Of a stretch of 50,766 bases of DNA, positions 37,568 through 45,656 are shown one piece after another; position 1 is the stretch's first letter; each line of letters starts with the position of its first letter. The DNA comes from Bifidobacteriaceae bacterium (GTDB lineage: Bacteria > Actinomycetota > Actinomycetes > Actinomycetales > Bifidobacteriaceae): assembly GCA_029227215.1 (NCBI GenBank), contig JAQXZM010000056.1, positions 1-50,766 of the forward strand, in the 5' to 3' direction. Position numbers and translations under genes: made by a program. The notes beneath the pieces were generated by a model. It saw only the letters and a program-made list of their open reading frames with translations. It was not told the origin of the DNA and did no database searches.

Positions 37568-38145
37568 GCGACAAGCCTGCACCCAACGTGAAGCGTCCGA
37601 TGACGAAGGCCGCGCGCCTGAGCGTCATCGAAGACGTTCTGCTCAACCACATCGTCACCTCGCAGCAGCAGCTTCTCGGCATGCTCGCCCAGCAGGGCCT
37701 CGATGTGACGCAGAGCACGTTGAGCCGCGACCTTGACGAGCTCCATGCCGTCAAGACGCGGAAGGCAGACGGCAGCGTCGCATACGAAATGCCGCTGCCG
37801 GCGCATGCGAACACCACCGGTGCACAGACCGTCGAGCCCATGCCCGCCGCGTCGATGCGCGACGAGCAGCAGCTGTCGAAGACCCTCACCGGATTGGTGA
37901 TCTCCGTGGCGGCGGCGGGCAACATCGTCGTGCTGCACACGCCGTCCGGCGCTGCCCAATACCTGGGCAGCGTGCTGGACCGCGCGAGCCTTGACTCCGT
38001 GCTGGGCACCATCGCCGGCGACGACACCGTCATGATCGTCACCAGCGACGCGCCCAGCGCCCAGCGCACCGCGCAGCGGCTGCTCGCACTCGCCGCGGAC
38101 CAGCGCACGGCCGGCGCTACGGACGAAGCAGAAAACGCCGACTGA
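37564..38145 (+). CDS. argR: Arginine repressor ArgR
   Basis: 193 residues, longer than the usual 150-170 because of extra residues at both ends and a central linker. The N-terminal winged helix (about 15-75, with VTSQQQLLGMLAQQGLDVTQ and STLSRDLDELHAVK) binds ARG boxes. The C-terminal domain (about 105-180) forms hexamers and binds arginine, with SVAAAGNIVVLHTPSGAAQ and GTIAGDDTVMIVT. It overlaps argF by 4 nt. The palindrome at 31716 is its most obvious target in the window; argG may be another. Confidence 0.95.
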   Translation: MSDKPAPNVKRPMTKAARLSVIEDVLLNHIVTSQQQLLGMLAQQGLDVTQSTLSRDLDELHAVKTRKADGSVAYEMPLPAHANTTGAQTVEPMPAASMRDEQQLSKTLTGLVISVAAAGNIVVLHTPSGAAQYLGSVLDRASLDSVLGTIAGDDTVMIVTSDAPSAQRTAQRLLALAADQRTAGATDEAENAD

Positions 38146-38174
38146 ACGCGGCGGAGGCAACCACCAAACACGCA

Positions 38175-38180
38175 TATAAT
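38175..38180 (+). promoter_or_regulatory. argG -10 element (TATAAT) within a possible ARG box
   Basis: TATAAT is the only consensus -10 in the window. It is embedded in a sequence with a CATATAATTCA core that resembles half an ARG box, so ArgR could block polymerase here. Transcription would start near 38187. Confidence 0.5.
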
Positions 38181-38191
38181 TCAACAGGCAT

Positions 38192-38230
38192 TTCCTTCAG
38201 GGGCATTCCTGAAGCAGATTCCTGAAGGAA
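38192..38230 (+). promoter_or_regulatory. argG leader with two mutually exclusive hairpins
   Basis: The segment CTTCAGG (38195-38201) can pair with CCTGAAG at 38208-38214 (7 bp, 6-nt loop). Extended to TTCCTTCAGG (38192-38201), it can instead pair with CCTGAAGGAA at 38221-38230 (10 bp). One arm with two alternative partners is the shape of a switching leader. The argG ribosome binding site follows 8 nt later. Confidence 0.55.
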
Positions 38231-38249
38231 CACAACCGAAAGGCACAAC

Positions 38250-39488
38250 ATGGCAGACAAGAACCGCATTGTTCTGGCGTATTCCGGAGGCCTCGACACC
38301 TCCGTCGCCATCCCTTACCTCAAGGAGCGCACCGGCAAGGACGTCGTCGCCGTCTCCCTCGACGTGGGCCAGGGTGGCGAAAGCCTCGAGACCGTCAAGA
38401 ACCGCGCCCTCGCGTGCGGTGCCGTGGAAGCGTATGTGGTCGACGCTCGCAATGAGTTCGCCAACGAGTACTGCATGCTCGCCCTCAAGGCGAACGCCAT
38501 GTACGAAGGCGTCTACCCGCTCGTCTCCGCCATCTCCCGCCCGCTCATCACCAAGCACCTCGTGCGCGCCGCCCACCAGTTCGGCGCCGACACCATCGCG
38601 CACGGCTGCACCGGCAAGGGCAACGACCAGGTGCGTTTCGAGGTCTCCATCCAGTCCATCGACCCCACCCTCAAGGCCATCAGCCCGATCCGCGACCTCC
38701 AGCTGACCCGCGACATCGAGATCAAGTACGCGCAGGACCACAAGCTGCCGATCGAGCAGACCGAGAAGTCCCCGTACTCCATCGACCAGAACGTGTGGGG
38801 CCGCGCCATCGAGACCGGTTACCTCGAGGACCCGTGGAACGCCCCGACCAAGGACGTCTACTCCTACACCGACGACCCGTCGTTCCCGCCTGTCGAGGAC
38901 GAAGTCACCATCGAATTCAAGCAGGGCGTGCCCGTCAAGATCGACGGCAGGGACGTCACCCCGCTCGAAGCGATCGAAGAGATGAACCGCCGCGCCGGCG
39001 CCCAGGGCCTCGGCCGCATCGACCTCATCGAGGATCGCCTCGTGGGCATCAAATCCCGCGAGCTGTACGAAGCGCCGGGCGCCGTGGCGCTCATCACCGC
39101 GCACCAGGAGCTCGAGAACTGCTGCCTCGAGCGCGAGCAGCACCGCATCAAGCGCGACATCGACAAGCGCTGGGGCGAGCTCGTGTACGACGCACAGTGG
39201 TATTCGCCCGCCGTCCACTCGCTCAACGCCTTCATCGAAGACACGCAGCGCTACGTCTCCGGCGAGATCCGCATGACGCTGCACGGCGGCCGCGCGGTCG
39301 TCACCGGCCGTCGTTCCGACGCATCGCTGTACGACTACAAGCTCGCCACCTACGATTCCGGCGACACCTTCGACCAGCATGCCTCCGTGGGCTTCATTGA
39401 GATTTACGGCCTGCCGAGCAAGGTCGCCGCGGCGCGCGACGTCAAGTTCGGCAACGCCATCGAGGTGCCGGAGAACACCGTCGAGTAA
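38250..39488 (+). CDS. argG: Argininosuccinate synthase
   Basis: 412 residues. It joins citrulline and aspartate with ATP. The N-terminal ATP-pyrophosphatase loop [12 protein letters not shown], then [15 protein letters not shown] and [15 protein letters not shown], are typical. The start is ATG 38250 with GAAAGGCACAAC before it. The gene has its own promoter and a structured leader. The 313-bp gap after it holds a hairpin and the argH promoter region. Confidence 0.97.
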   Translation: MADKNRIVLAYSGGLDTSVAIPYLKERTGKDVVAVSLDVGQGGESLETVKNRALACGAVEAYVVDARNEFANEYCMLALKANAMYEGVYPLVSAISRPLITKHLVRAAHQFGADTIAHGCTGKGNDQVRFEVSIQSIDPTLKAISPIRDLQLTRDIEIKYAQDHKLPIEQTEKSPYSIDQNVWGRAIETGYLEDPWNAPTKDVYSYTDDPSFPPVEDEVTIEFKQGVPVKIDGRDVTPLEAIEEMNRRAGAQGLGRIDLIEDRLVGIKSRELYEAPGAVALITAHQELENCCLEREQHRIKRDIDKRWGELVYDAQWYSPAVHSLNAFIEDTQRYVSGEIRMTLHGGRAVVTGRRSDASLYDYKLATYDSGDTFDQHASVGFIEIYGLPSKVAAARDVKFGNAIEVPENTVE

Positions 39489-39801
39489 ACGGCATCCTTG
39501 GATACCCAGCACGGCTGGGGCATGACCCCGGCCAAGCATCCTGATGCGCTCGCGGGGGAGTCCCGATTGGGATTCCCATGCCGCGGGCGCATTGTCATAG
39601 CACGGCATCACCGTGTCGCAGCGCCACGGTGTCGCAGCCACCACACGGGTGACGTAGCGGGCCGTTATCACACCCAGCAGGGCTTGCGGTATTGTGCTTG
39701 TGGACGCGTGGCGCGATGCGACGTTCCGACCGGCACGCAGTGGCCGGCCCGCTTATCGCACCACGGCGATAACGCGATGCATTGTTGATTTTGGAGGAAA
39801 G
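39489..39801. other. argG-argH intergenic region, 313 bp
   Basis: No gene seen. A hairpin (GGGAGTCCC 39556-39564 with GGGATTCCC 39569-39577, one G-U) could end argG transcripts but has no T tract. GTGTCGCAGC is repeated around 39612-39640, with CACCGTG/CACGGTG arms. TATTGT near 39691-39696 is a possible -10 for argH. Confidence 0.4.
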
Positions 39802-41322
39802 ATGACACAAACCGCTGGCAGCAACGGCTCCGATTCCCGTGACCAGGCAGTCGAGCCCCACGAGGGCATCGCGCTGTGGGGAGGCCGCTTCAGCTCCGGC
39901 CCGTCCCCGGCGCTCGCACGCCTGAGCAAATCCACCCAGTTCGATTGGATCCTGGCGGACGACGACATCGCCGGTTCCCGCGCCCATGCGCGTGCCCTCG
40001 GCCGCGCAGGGCTGCTCACCGATGACGAACTGGGCAACATGGAGGAAGCCCTCGACGAGCTGCAGCGTCGCGTGGATTCCGGCGAATTCGCTCCCATCGA
40101 GGAAGACGAAGACGAGGCCACGGCGTTGGAGCGTGGGCTTCTCGAAATCGCCGGAGACGAGCTGGGTGGCAAACTGCGCGCCGGCCGTTCCCGCAACGAC
40201 CAGATCGCATGCCTCATCCGCATGTGGTTGCGCCGCCATTCCCGCACCATCGCGACGCAGCTCATCGACCTCATCCAGGCGATCATCGGTCAGGCGAAGG
40301 CTGCCGGCCACACCGCCATGCCAGGCCGCACCCACATGCAGCACGCCCAGCCGGTGCTCTTGGCCCACCAGCTCATGGCGCACGCCTGGCCGCTCATGCG
40401 TGACATCCAGCGTCTCGCCGACTGGGACAAGCGTGCCGACGCCAGCCCCTACGGTTCCGGCGCGCTCGCGGGCAACACCCTGGGCCTCGACCCGGTGGCG
40501 GTCGCCAAGGAACTTGGTTTCTCCCGTGTGACCGACAATTCCATCGACGGCACGTCCTCCCGTGACGTGGTCGCGGAATTCGCGTTCATCGCCGCCATGA
40601 TCGGCGTGGACCTGTCGCGTCTGTCGGAAGAGATCATCATCTGGAACACCCAGGAATTCGCATTCGTCAAGCTCGACGAAGCCTATTCCACCGGCTCCTC
40701 CATCATGCAGCAGAAGAAGAACCCCGAAATCGCTGAGCTCACGCGAGGCAAGGCAGGCCGCATGATCGGCGACCTCACCGGTCTCATGGCGACGCTCAAG
40801 GGCCTGCCCACCGCGTATGCGCGCGACCTTCAGGAAGACAAGGAGGCGGTGTTCGACCAGGTCGGTCAGCTCGAGGTCATCCTCCCCGCATTCACCGGCA
40901 TGGTCGCCACGATGCGCTTCGACAAGGACCGCCTGGAGCAAGAGGCTCCGACCGGTTTCGCGCTCGCCACCGACATCGCCGAATGGCTCGTCAAGAACGG
41001 CGTGCCGTTCCGCCATGCGCACGAGCTTTCCGGCGCATGCGTCAAGATCGCCGAAAGCCGTGGCGTGGAGCTGTGGGATCTCACCGACGAGGACTTCGCC
41101 ACCGTCTTCGCGGACTTCCTGCCTGCCAGCAAGGCGCCGCAGGTGCGCGAGGTGCTGAGCACCCAGGGCTCCGTTGACTCCCGCCGTGGAAAGGGCGGCA
41201 CCGCATATGACCGCGTGGTGGAGCAGATCGCCGAAGCCGAGAAGCAGCTCGAGCCGGCGAAGCAGTTCGCCACCTCCGTCTCCGATGGTTCCGCGTACAA
41301 GCCGGAAGGCTCTCTGAACTGA
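39802..41322 (+). CDS. argH: Argininosuccinate lyase
   Basis: 506 residues. It splits argininosuccinate to arginine and fumarate, the last step. The superfamily signature [15 protein letters not shown] is present, with [20 protein letters not shown] and [16 protein letters not shown] in the tetrameric fumarase-like fold. The start is ATG 39802, with TTGGAGGAAAG before it; the upstream open frame has no similarity. It is the last arginine gene. Two large hairpins lie between it and the flavoprotein gene. Confidence 0.97.
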   Translation: MTQTAGSNGSDSRDQAVEPHEGIALWGGRFSSGPSPALARLSKSTQFDWILADDDIAGSRAHARALGRAGLLTDDELGNMEEALDELQRRVDSGEFAPIEEDEDEATALERGLLEIAGDELGGKLRAGRSRNDQIACLIRMWLRRHSRTIATQLIDLIQAIIGQAKAAGHTAMPGRTHMQHAQPVLLAHQLMAHAWPLMRDIQRLADWDKRADASPYGSGALAGNTLGLDPVAVAKELGFSRVTDNSIDGTSSRDVVAEFAFIAAMIGVDLSRLSEEIIIWNTQEFAFVKLDEAYSTGSSIMQQKKNPEIAELTRGKAGRMIGDLTGLMATLKGLPTAYARDLQEDKEAVFDQVGQLEVILPAFTGMVATMRFDKDRLEQEAPTGFALATDIAEWLVKNGVPFRHAHELSGACVKIAESRGVELWDLTDEDFATVFADFLPASKAPQVREVLSTQGSVDSRRGKGGTAYDRVVEQIAEAEKQLEPAKQFATSVSDGSAYKPEGSLN

Positions 41323-41397
41323 CGGCTGTGGACGGTCCTGTCGATTCGACGGAGAGCTGACTCGGCGGTGTGATTCCCGGCCGTTTCTCGCCATTTT

Positions 41398-41431
41398 CCG
41401 GTCGGTGCTGGTCTTAGCCAGTGCCGGCCGG
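41398..41431 (+). terminator. Hairpin 3' of argH, possible terminator
   Basis: A 14-bp stem with three G-U pairs joins 41398-41411 and 41418-41431 around a 6-nt loop. No T tract follows, so termination at this site is uncertain. Confidence 0.4.
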
Positions 41432-41438
41432 CATGCAT

Positions 41439-41490
41439 GATGTCCGGTCCACAGAGGGATTCAAGGAATCCTCCCCGTGGATCGGACATC
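41439..41490. repeat. 52-nt near-perfect inverted repeat
   Basis: GATGTCCG pairs with CGGACATC, TCCAC with GTGGA and GGATTC with GAATCC around an AAG loop, with a few mismatches between blocks. On either strand it folds into one long hairpin. Confidence 0.7.
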
Positions 41491-41534
41491 GTCATTTCCA
41501 GCGCCTTCGGGGTCATCGAGAAGAGTCAATCAGC

Positions 41535-41599
41535 GCCACGCTGTATTGCCACACAGCAGTGCCATGCAACAGCGCCATGCTGTAACGCCGTACAGCTAT
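41535..41599. repeat. 13-bp tandem array, 5 units, upstream of flavoprotein gene
   Basis: Units starting at 41535, 41548, 41561, 41574 and 41587 all begin with GCC and share GCCATGCTGTAAC-like sequence. The last unit runs into the -10 of the next gene. Confidence 0.75.
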
Positions 41600-41602
41600 G
41601 GT
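41597..41602 (+). promoter_or_regulatory. -10 element TATGGT of leaderless flavoprotein gene
   Basis: TATGGT stands 6 nt before ATG 41609, with no ribosome binding site; its first three bases come from the last 13-bp repeat unit. Confidence 0.5.
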
Positions 41603-41608
41603 GGCTGC

Positions 41609-42355
41609 ATGACAACGAGCTTCGAATCAGCAGACACTCCATCCGCTGATGCACACAGGAACGTCGCTGCGAATGCATTTGCGAATCCGACGACGGCCGC
41701 ACGCGCCAGCACGCGACGCAATGATGAACGCACGATCGCCGGTGCCCATCGTCGCATGCGTCGCGCCGACAGGGAAGTGACGGAGCCGGAGCGGATTCGT
41801 GAGATCATCGCGGCATCGCCCATCGTCAGCGTCGCCTACGCCGATGCCGAGGGGCTCACCCTCGTCCCGATGGATTTCGGCTATGAATGGGTGCCTAAGT
41901 CTGCTCAGCCTTTCGCGGCAACGCCAGCAGCAGACGGGGATGGTCTCACGCTGTACATGCATTCCTCGCCGATCGGCCGCAAGGCCGATGCGCTGCGCGC
42001 TGCAGGTGAGGAGGGTCTTCCGGTAAGCTTCGACATGATCGCCGACGGCTCGCGGACCATACCTGGCAGAACGCTGTGCAACTGGGGCAGGGCGTATGCA
42101 TCCATCGTGGGCACGGGCATCGCTCGTATCGTGACGGATGTGGAGGAAGCCGCCCATGGGCTGCAACTGCTCATGGCTCATGAAGCCGGCATGGTGGACG
42201 CTTCGGGCATGCCGAGCGTGTCGTTCACCGAGCAACAGGCGAGGTCCGTCATGGTGTGGCGCATCGATGTGACCTGTTACACCACGAAGAGCCGTCCGGT
42301 GCCGCCTGCCACGGTGCATCACGCTGTGCATCGCGAAGCGCGTGAAGAGTACTGA
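41609..42355 (+). CDS. Pyridoxamine 5'-phosphate oxidase-like flavoprotein (NimA type)
   Basis: 248 residues. After about 45 disordered residues it shows the split-barrel flavin-binding fold of the PNPOx/NimA group: IREIIAASPIVSVAYADAEG, LYMHSSPIGRKADALRA, GLPVSFDMIADG, the block NWGRAYASIVGTGIARIV, and a C-terminal VMVWRIDVTCYTTKSR. Members bind FMN or related cofactors and include nitroimidazole-resistance proteins, but substrates are mostly unknown. It stands alone after the arginine genes, with a leaderless-type promoter formed at the end of a tandem array. An upstream open frame in phase encodes only the array. Confidence 0.8.
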   Translation: MTTSFESADTPSADAHRNVAANAFANPTTAARASTRRNDERTIAGAHRRMRRADREVTEPERIREIIAASPIVSVAYADAEGLTLVPMDFGYEWVPKSAQPFAATPAADGDGLTLYMHSSPIGRKADALRAAGEEGLPVSFDMIADGSRTIPGRTLCNWGRAYASIVGTGIARIVTDVEEAAHGLQLLMAHEAGMVDASGMPSVSFTEQQARSVMVWRIDVTCYTTKSRPVPPATVHHAVHREAREEY

Positions 42356-42450
42356 CTCGGGATTGAAAAACACGCACATTCCAAAAAAGAATGCACAATT
42401 TTTCCGCGTTGTGGGAGTTGACGCGAGCGTAAGAAAACGGCTCGAAAACA

Positions 42451-42469
42451 TCTCGAACACTGTTCGAGA
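42451..42469. promoter_or_regulatory. Palindrome TCTCGAAC-N3-GTTCGAGA, possible operator
   Basis: Perfect 8-bp arms separated by ACT. It resembles the Gram-positive LexA box (CGAAC-N4-GTTCG), but the spacer is one base short, so another regulator is as likely. It lies about 38 bp upstream of the -35 of the promoter for the 42800 gene. Confidence 0.45.
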
Positions 42470-42506
42470 TAGGTGCGGGAGATCTCCCCATGAGCACGGA
42501 AGTGGC

Positions 42507-42534
42507 TTTACCACGGCCTGATAGGGGCTATGAT
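42507..42534 (+). promoter_or_regulatory. Candidate promoter for the 42800 gene
   Basis: TTTACC, a 16-bp spacer and TATGAT. It would give a leader of about 260 nt. Confidence 0.45.
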
Positions 42535-42799
42535 AGTGCCTAGGTGTAGGGATGCCGGAGAGTGCTCCTATCGGTGGTCGCCAAGCTAAGGTGCTTGGGA
42601 TTGCTGCAGGATTTCCAATCCCCGCACAGCAACGGATTGCGAGCCAACATCGCGGTCGGGCGATTTCGACGGGACGTATCTCGAACGAATCGAACGATCG
42701 TGGTCGAGGAAAGGCCGTTCGTCGGAACCGGTTGCCGGCTCCAACGAACGGGGAAAGCGCTGATGACAGGCGCCGATAACATGCAGAGAGGGGACGGAC

Positions 42800-45358
42800 A
42801 TGCACCACCCGCAGATGGTACGCCGCGCACACGTGGCTTTCGCGTGCTTTATCGCCATGATGGCCTCGCTCGCTGTTCTCCTCTCGATGCTTTGCGCGGC
42901 GACAGCGGTGGCGCAACCTCTCGAGACCGACGATGCATCTGAGCCGGTAACTGCTGAAGCGGCAGTTGCGACGAGCTCGACCGGCGACCAGTCGTTGGTG
43001 CAGTCCCTCCTGGGAAAGTTCGAATCCATTCCAGTGCCTGGGGTGAGCAAGAGCCCCACCGAGTCGACATTCAATGACGTGATGGCGGCGAATGGCTACA
43101 CCGTCACCTCCACCGCAGACACGACTGGCATGACCGGCGTGCGGGCCGCCGCCACCGCCCAGACGTCTGGCGGTGACAGCGCAGGATTCCTCCAGTTCGA
43201 TTCCGAGGAAGACATGCAGGCATCGCAATCCGCGATCAGGGCCATTCTTTCCGCCGCCGCCACGCAATACTCGGCGAACGCGGAATCCACCACCTACAGC
43301 GGCGCCGCCACGATCACGGAGTATTCGGGAGACGGCACCATTGTGTATATCGCTTCGGAAGGAACAACGCTGATGTTGGGAGTCATGAGCGGCTCTGCAA
43401 GCCAACTTGACCATTTGCTGGAGGGCCTTGGCTTCGAGCAAGGCATGATCGAACGCGCTCTCAGGGTCGTCATGGTGGTCGTCATCATCACCGTGGTGGT
43501 GTTCGTGGTGGTGAAGCTGGCGCATCGGCAGCATGCGGCGGTGGTGCGCCGCAAGGAGACCATCCCCGCGGCCCTGGAAGACACCGGTGATTTCGAGAGC
43601 AATCGTCAGTTCAATCCCGATACGGCGGATCCCATGCCTGCCCAGCGTCAGCAGTACATGGCACGACAAGGGTTGCGCAACCTGTCGGACATGCCGCTCA
43701 TGTCCGCAGGGGAGGAGTTCCTTCCCGACCCTGTGCTGCTCCAAGAAGGCAGCGAGATCGCTCGCGAACGCAAGATCGGCAAAGACAACTACAGCATCAG
43801 CACGATGTCCCAGGGCATTTCCGTCGATCCACAGGCACTGGCGCAGGCGCATGCGAAATTCGCGGCGCCGACCCAAGTGTTCCAGCCTGTTCGCAGTACG
43901 CCTATGCCTGCAATGGCTGCCCCTGTCGCCCAACCGATGCTGCAGAACTCGCAACCTGTGATGCAACAGTCGATGATGCAGCAGCAGCCGGTAATGCAGC
44001 AGGCTGTGGCGCAACAATCTGTGATGCAGACTTCTCAGTCCGCTGCACAGCCTATTCCTGTGCCGCCTGCTCCTGTGCAGACTTCCATTGCGCAACCTGT
44101 TTCCGCTGCGCCGATCCCAGCTGTGGCTGCGGACTCGCACCCAGCATCCGCTCCTCAAGCCGTGGCTACGCCAGTGGCGGCACCCGCAGCTGTGCCTGCC
44201 CCTCAAGCAGCCTCGATGCCAGTTCCTGTGCCCGTTCAGCCGACGAAGGCTCCGGCACCGAAGCCCGTCGTTTCGGCTCGGCCGGCAGCCACAGCATTCC
44301 CCAAGCCGGCTATGGCACAGCCCGTGTTCTCTGCAACGGCTGCTTTCCTGGCATCCGTTCCATCTGCAGTCCCCGTGGTGAATCAGGCTGTCTCTCAGCG
44401 AGCCATCCCCTCCGTCGCCTCGCAGGCGCGTGGTGAGAACATCGCCCAACTGGCTGCTGCCCAGCCCGCGACCGTTGCTCAACCCGCCGCTAAGCCTGCC
44501 GCCCAACCGGCTGTTGTTCAGTCGGTTGCTGCTCCGACTGTCGCTCCCGAGCCGGCCGTCGTGAAGACTGTCGCCTCTGAGCCGGTCGCTTCCACGGCTG
44601 CCGCATCCGAGTCTGTCGAAGCTGCGCATGTCATTCCTGCCCCCGTGGTTCCGGCACCCGCCGCCAAGCCTGTTTCGCCCGCGCCTGCGTTCGCCAAGTC
44701 CGCCAGCATCCCAGCGGTCCAGTCACAGGCCGTGCCTGTTGCCCCCAAGCCTGCCACGGCGCCTGCAACCCCTGCGGAGCTTGCTACCCCTGCAACCTCT
44801 GCATCGCCAATGGCTCCTACGGCATACGTTCATCCTGCGCATCCGGTGATGCCGCAGCCAGCGTTTTCGGCACAGACCAATCCCTTCGTGCCGCAAGCGG
44901 CGAAGTCCTCCGCGCCCGTGCCCGCACGCCCGGCAGCACCGATTCCGATGCACGCGCCACAGCAGCCGGCGGCGCCATCCTCGCCGCTCATGAGCAAGGC
45001 ACCAGACATGTGGACGCCCGCCGAGCAGCGCATCGAACAGTCCGACCCCCTCTTTGGCACCGCTCCCGGCCAGGTCTTCATCCCGCCGGCATTGCGAGGC
45101 AAGGTGGACGCATCCGGTGTCTCCCATAATGCCGCGAAGCCCGTTGCAGCACCGTCGCTGGCCATCGCCAACGCCACGCAGCCGGTTGCCGAAACCGCCG
45201 ATGACGCCACAGCCGATTCCGATGATCCGCAGGATGACGAAGGCAATTTCGGCACCAACCGCAAGGATCGCAAGAAACTCGTAGAAGTCGCCAAGAAGAA
45301 GTCCGGCAAGAAGAACCTCTACAAGCTCAAGGGCGTGTACTTCCCCGGCATGGCCTGA
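42800..45358 (+). CDS. Single-pass membrane protein with long Pro/Ala/Gln-rich tail
   Basis: 852 residues. A signal-like hydrophobic segment (about 12-40, ending TAVAQP) is followed by an extracytoplasmic domain of about 185 residues with many Ser/Thr and no Cys. One membrane helix (about 222-244, RVVMVVVIITVVVFVVVKL) leads to a cytoplasmic part. After a short conserved piece (PLMSAGEEFLPDPVLLQEG) comes about 400 residues of Ala/Pro/Val/Gln low complexity. The protein ends with a conserved Lys-rich block (NRKDRKKLVEVAKKKSGKKN, then YFPGMA). I know no function for it. It looks like a wall-sensing or scaffold protein of bifidobacteria. It is paired with the similarly built 45657 gene. GAGAGGGG precedes ATG 42800. 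Confidence 0.75.
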   Translation: MHHPQMVRRAHVAFACFIAMMASLAVLLSMLCAATAVAQPLETDDASEPVTAEAAVATSSTGDQSLVQSLLGKFESIPVPGVSKSPTESTFNDVMAANGYTVTSTADTTGMTGVRAAATAQTSGGDSAGFLQFDSEEDMQASQSAIRAILSAAATQYSANAESTTYSGAATITEYSGDGTIVYIASEGTTLMLGVMSGSASQLDHLLEGLGFEQGMIERALRVVMVVVIITVVVFVVVKLAHRQHAAVVRRKETIPAALEDTGDFESNRQFNPDTADPMPAQRQQYMARQGLRNLSDMPLMSAGEEFLPDPVLLQEGSEIARERKIGKDNYSISTMSQGISVDPQALAQAHAKFAAPTQVFQPVRSTPMPAMAAPVAQPMLQNSQPVMQQSMMQQQPVMQQAVAQQSVMQTSQSAAQPIPVPPAPVQTSIAQPVSAAPIPAVAADSHPASAPQAVATPVAAPAAVPAPQAASMPVPVPVQPTKAPAPKPVVSARPAATAFPKPAMAQPVFSATAAFLASVPSAVPVVNQAVSQRAIPSVASQARGENIAQLAAAQPATVAQPAAKPAAQPAVVQSVAAPTVAPEPAVVKTVASEPVASTAAASESVEAAHVIPAPVVPAPAAKPVSPAPAFAKSASIPAVQSQAVPVAPKPATAPATPAELATPATSASPMAPTAYVHPAHPVMPQPAFSAQTNPFVPQAAKSSAPVPARPAAPIPMHAPQQPAAPSSPLMSKAPDMWTPAEQRIEQSDPLFGTAPGQVFIPPALRGKVDASGVSHNAAKPVAAPSLAIANATQPVAETADDATADSDDPQDDEGNFGTNRKDRKKLVEVAKKKSGKKNLYKLKGVYFPGMA

Positions 45359-45386
45359 TGCCACCGGTATGGTACGCATGAGAGGG

Positions 45387-45424
45387 AATGGCTTGTTCCT
45401 CGAGACGGGAACAAGCCATTTTTC
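45387..45424 (+). terminator. Rho-independent terminator of the 42800 gene
   Basis: A perfect 13-bp stem (45387-45399 with 45408-45420) around an 8-nt loop, followed by TTTCC and a T-rich tract. Confidence 0.85.
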
Positions 45425-45656
45425 CTTCTTGCGGCGATGTCGGCTGCATCATGCGGGATAATGGAAGAGGAATTCACCACACAGACGCGGCAGGAGCCGG
45501 GAGAGAGAAGACATGGGTAAATTCTCAACAACGCGAGACGGTGCGACGCGAAGGAGCGTAGCGTTCGCCGATGCATCGCAAGGCATTGGCGCAAGTCATC
45601 TCGCGAAACGCACCAATACCGATACCATGACCAAAGGCACCATGACAGGAGACACC

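Larger units (their letters stand above)
42356..42799. other. Intergenic region with palindrome and promoter, 444 bp
   Basis: No gene seen. A weak hairpin near 42376-42397 followed by a T run (ATTTTT, 42399-42404) may end the flavoprotein transcript. The odd palindrome at 42451-42469 and a promoter at 42507-42534 follow. The last 260 bp would be a long 5' leader with nothing recognisable in it. Confidence 0.4.

Noticed and set aside
45513-45656. 48-codon N-terminal extension of the 45657 lipoprotein
   Set aside because: A ribosome binding site exists at 45513, but the extension would bury the signal peptide, its codon use is unlike the gene, and ATG 45657 has its own AGGAG site.
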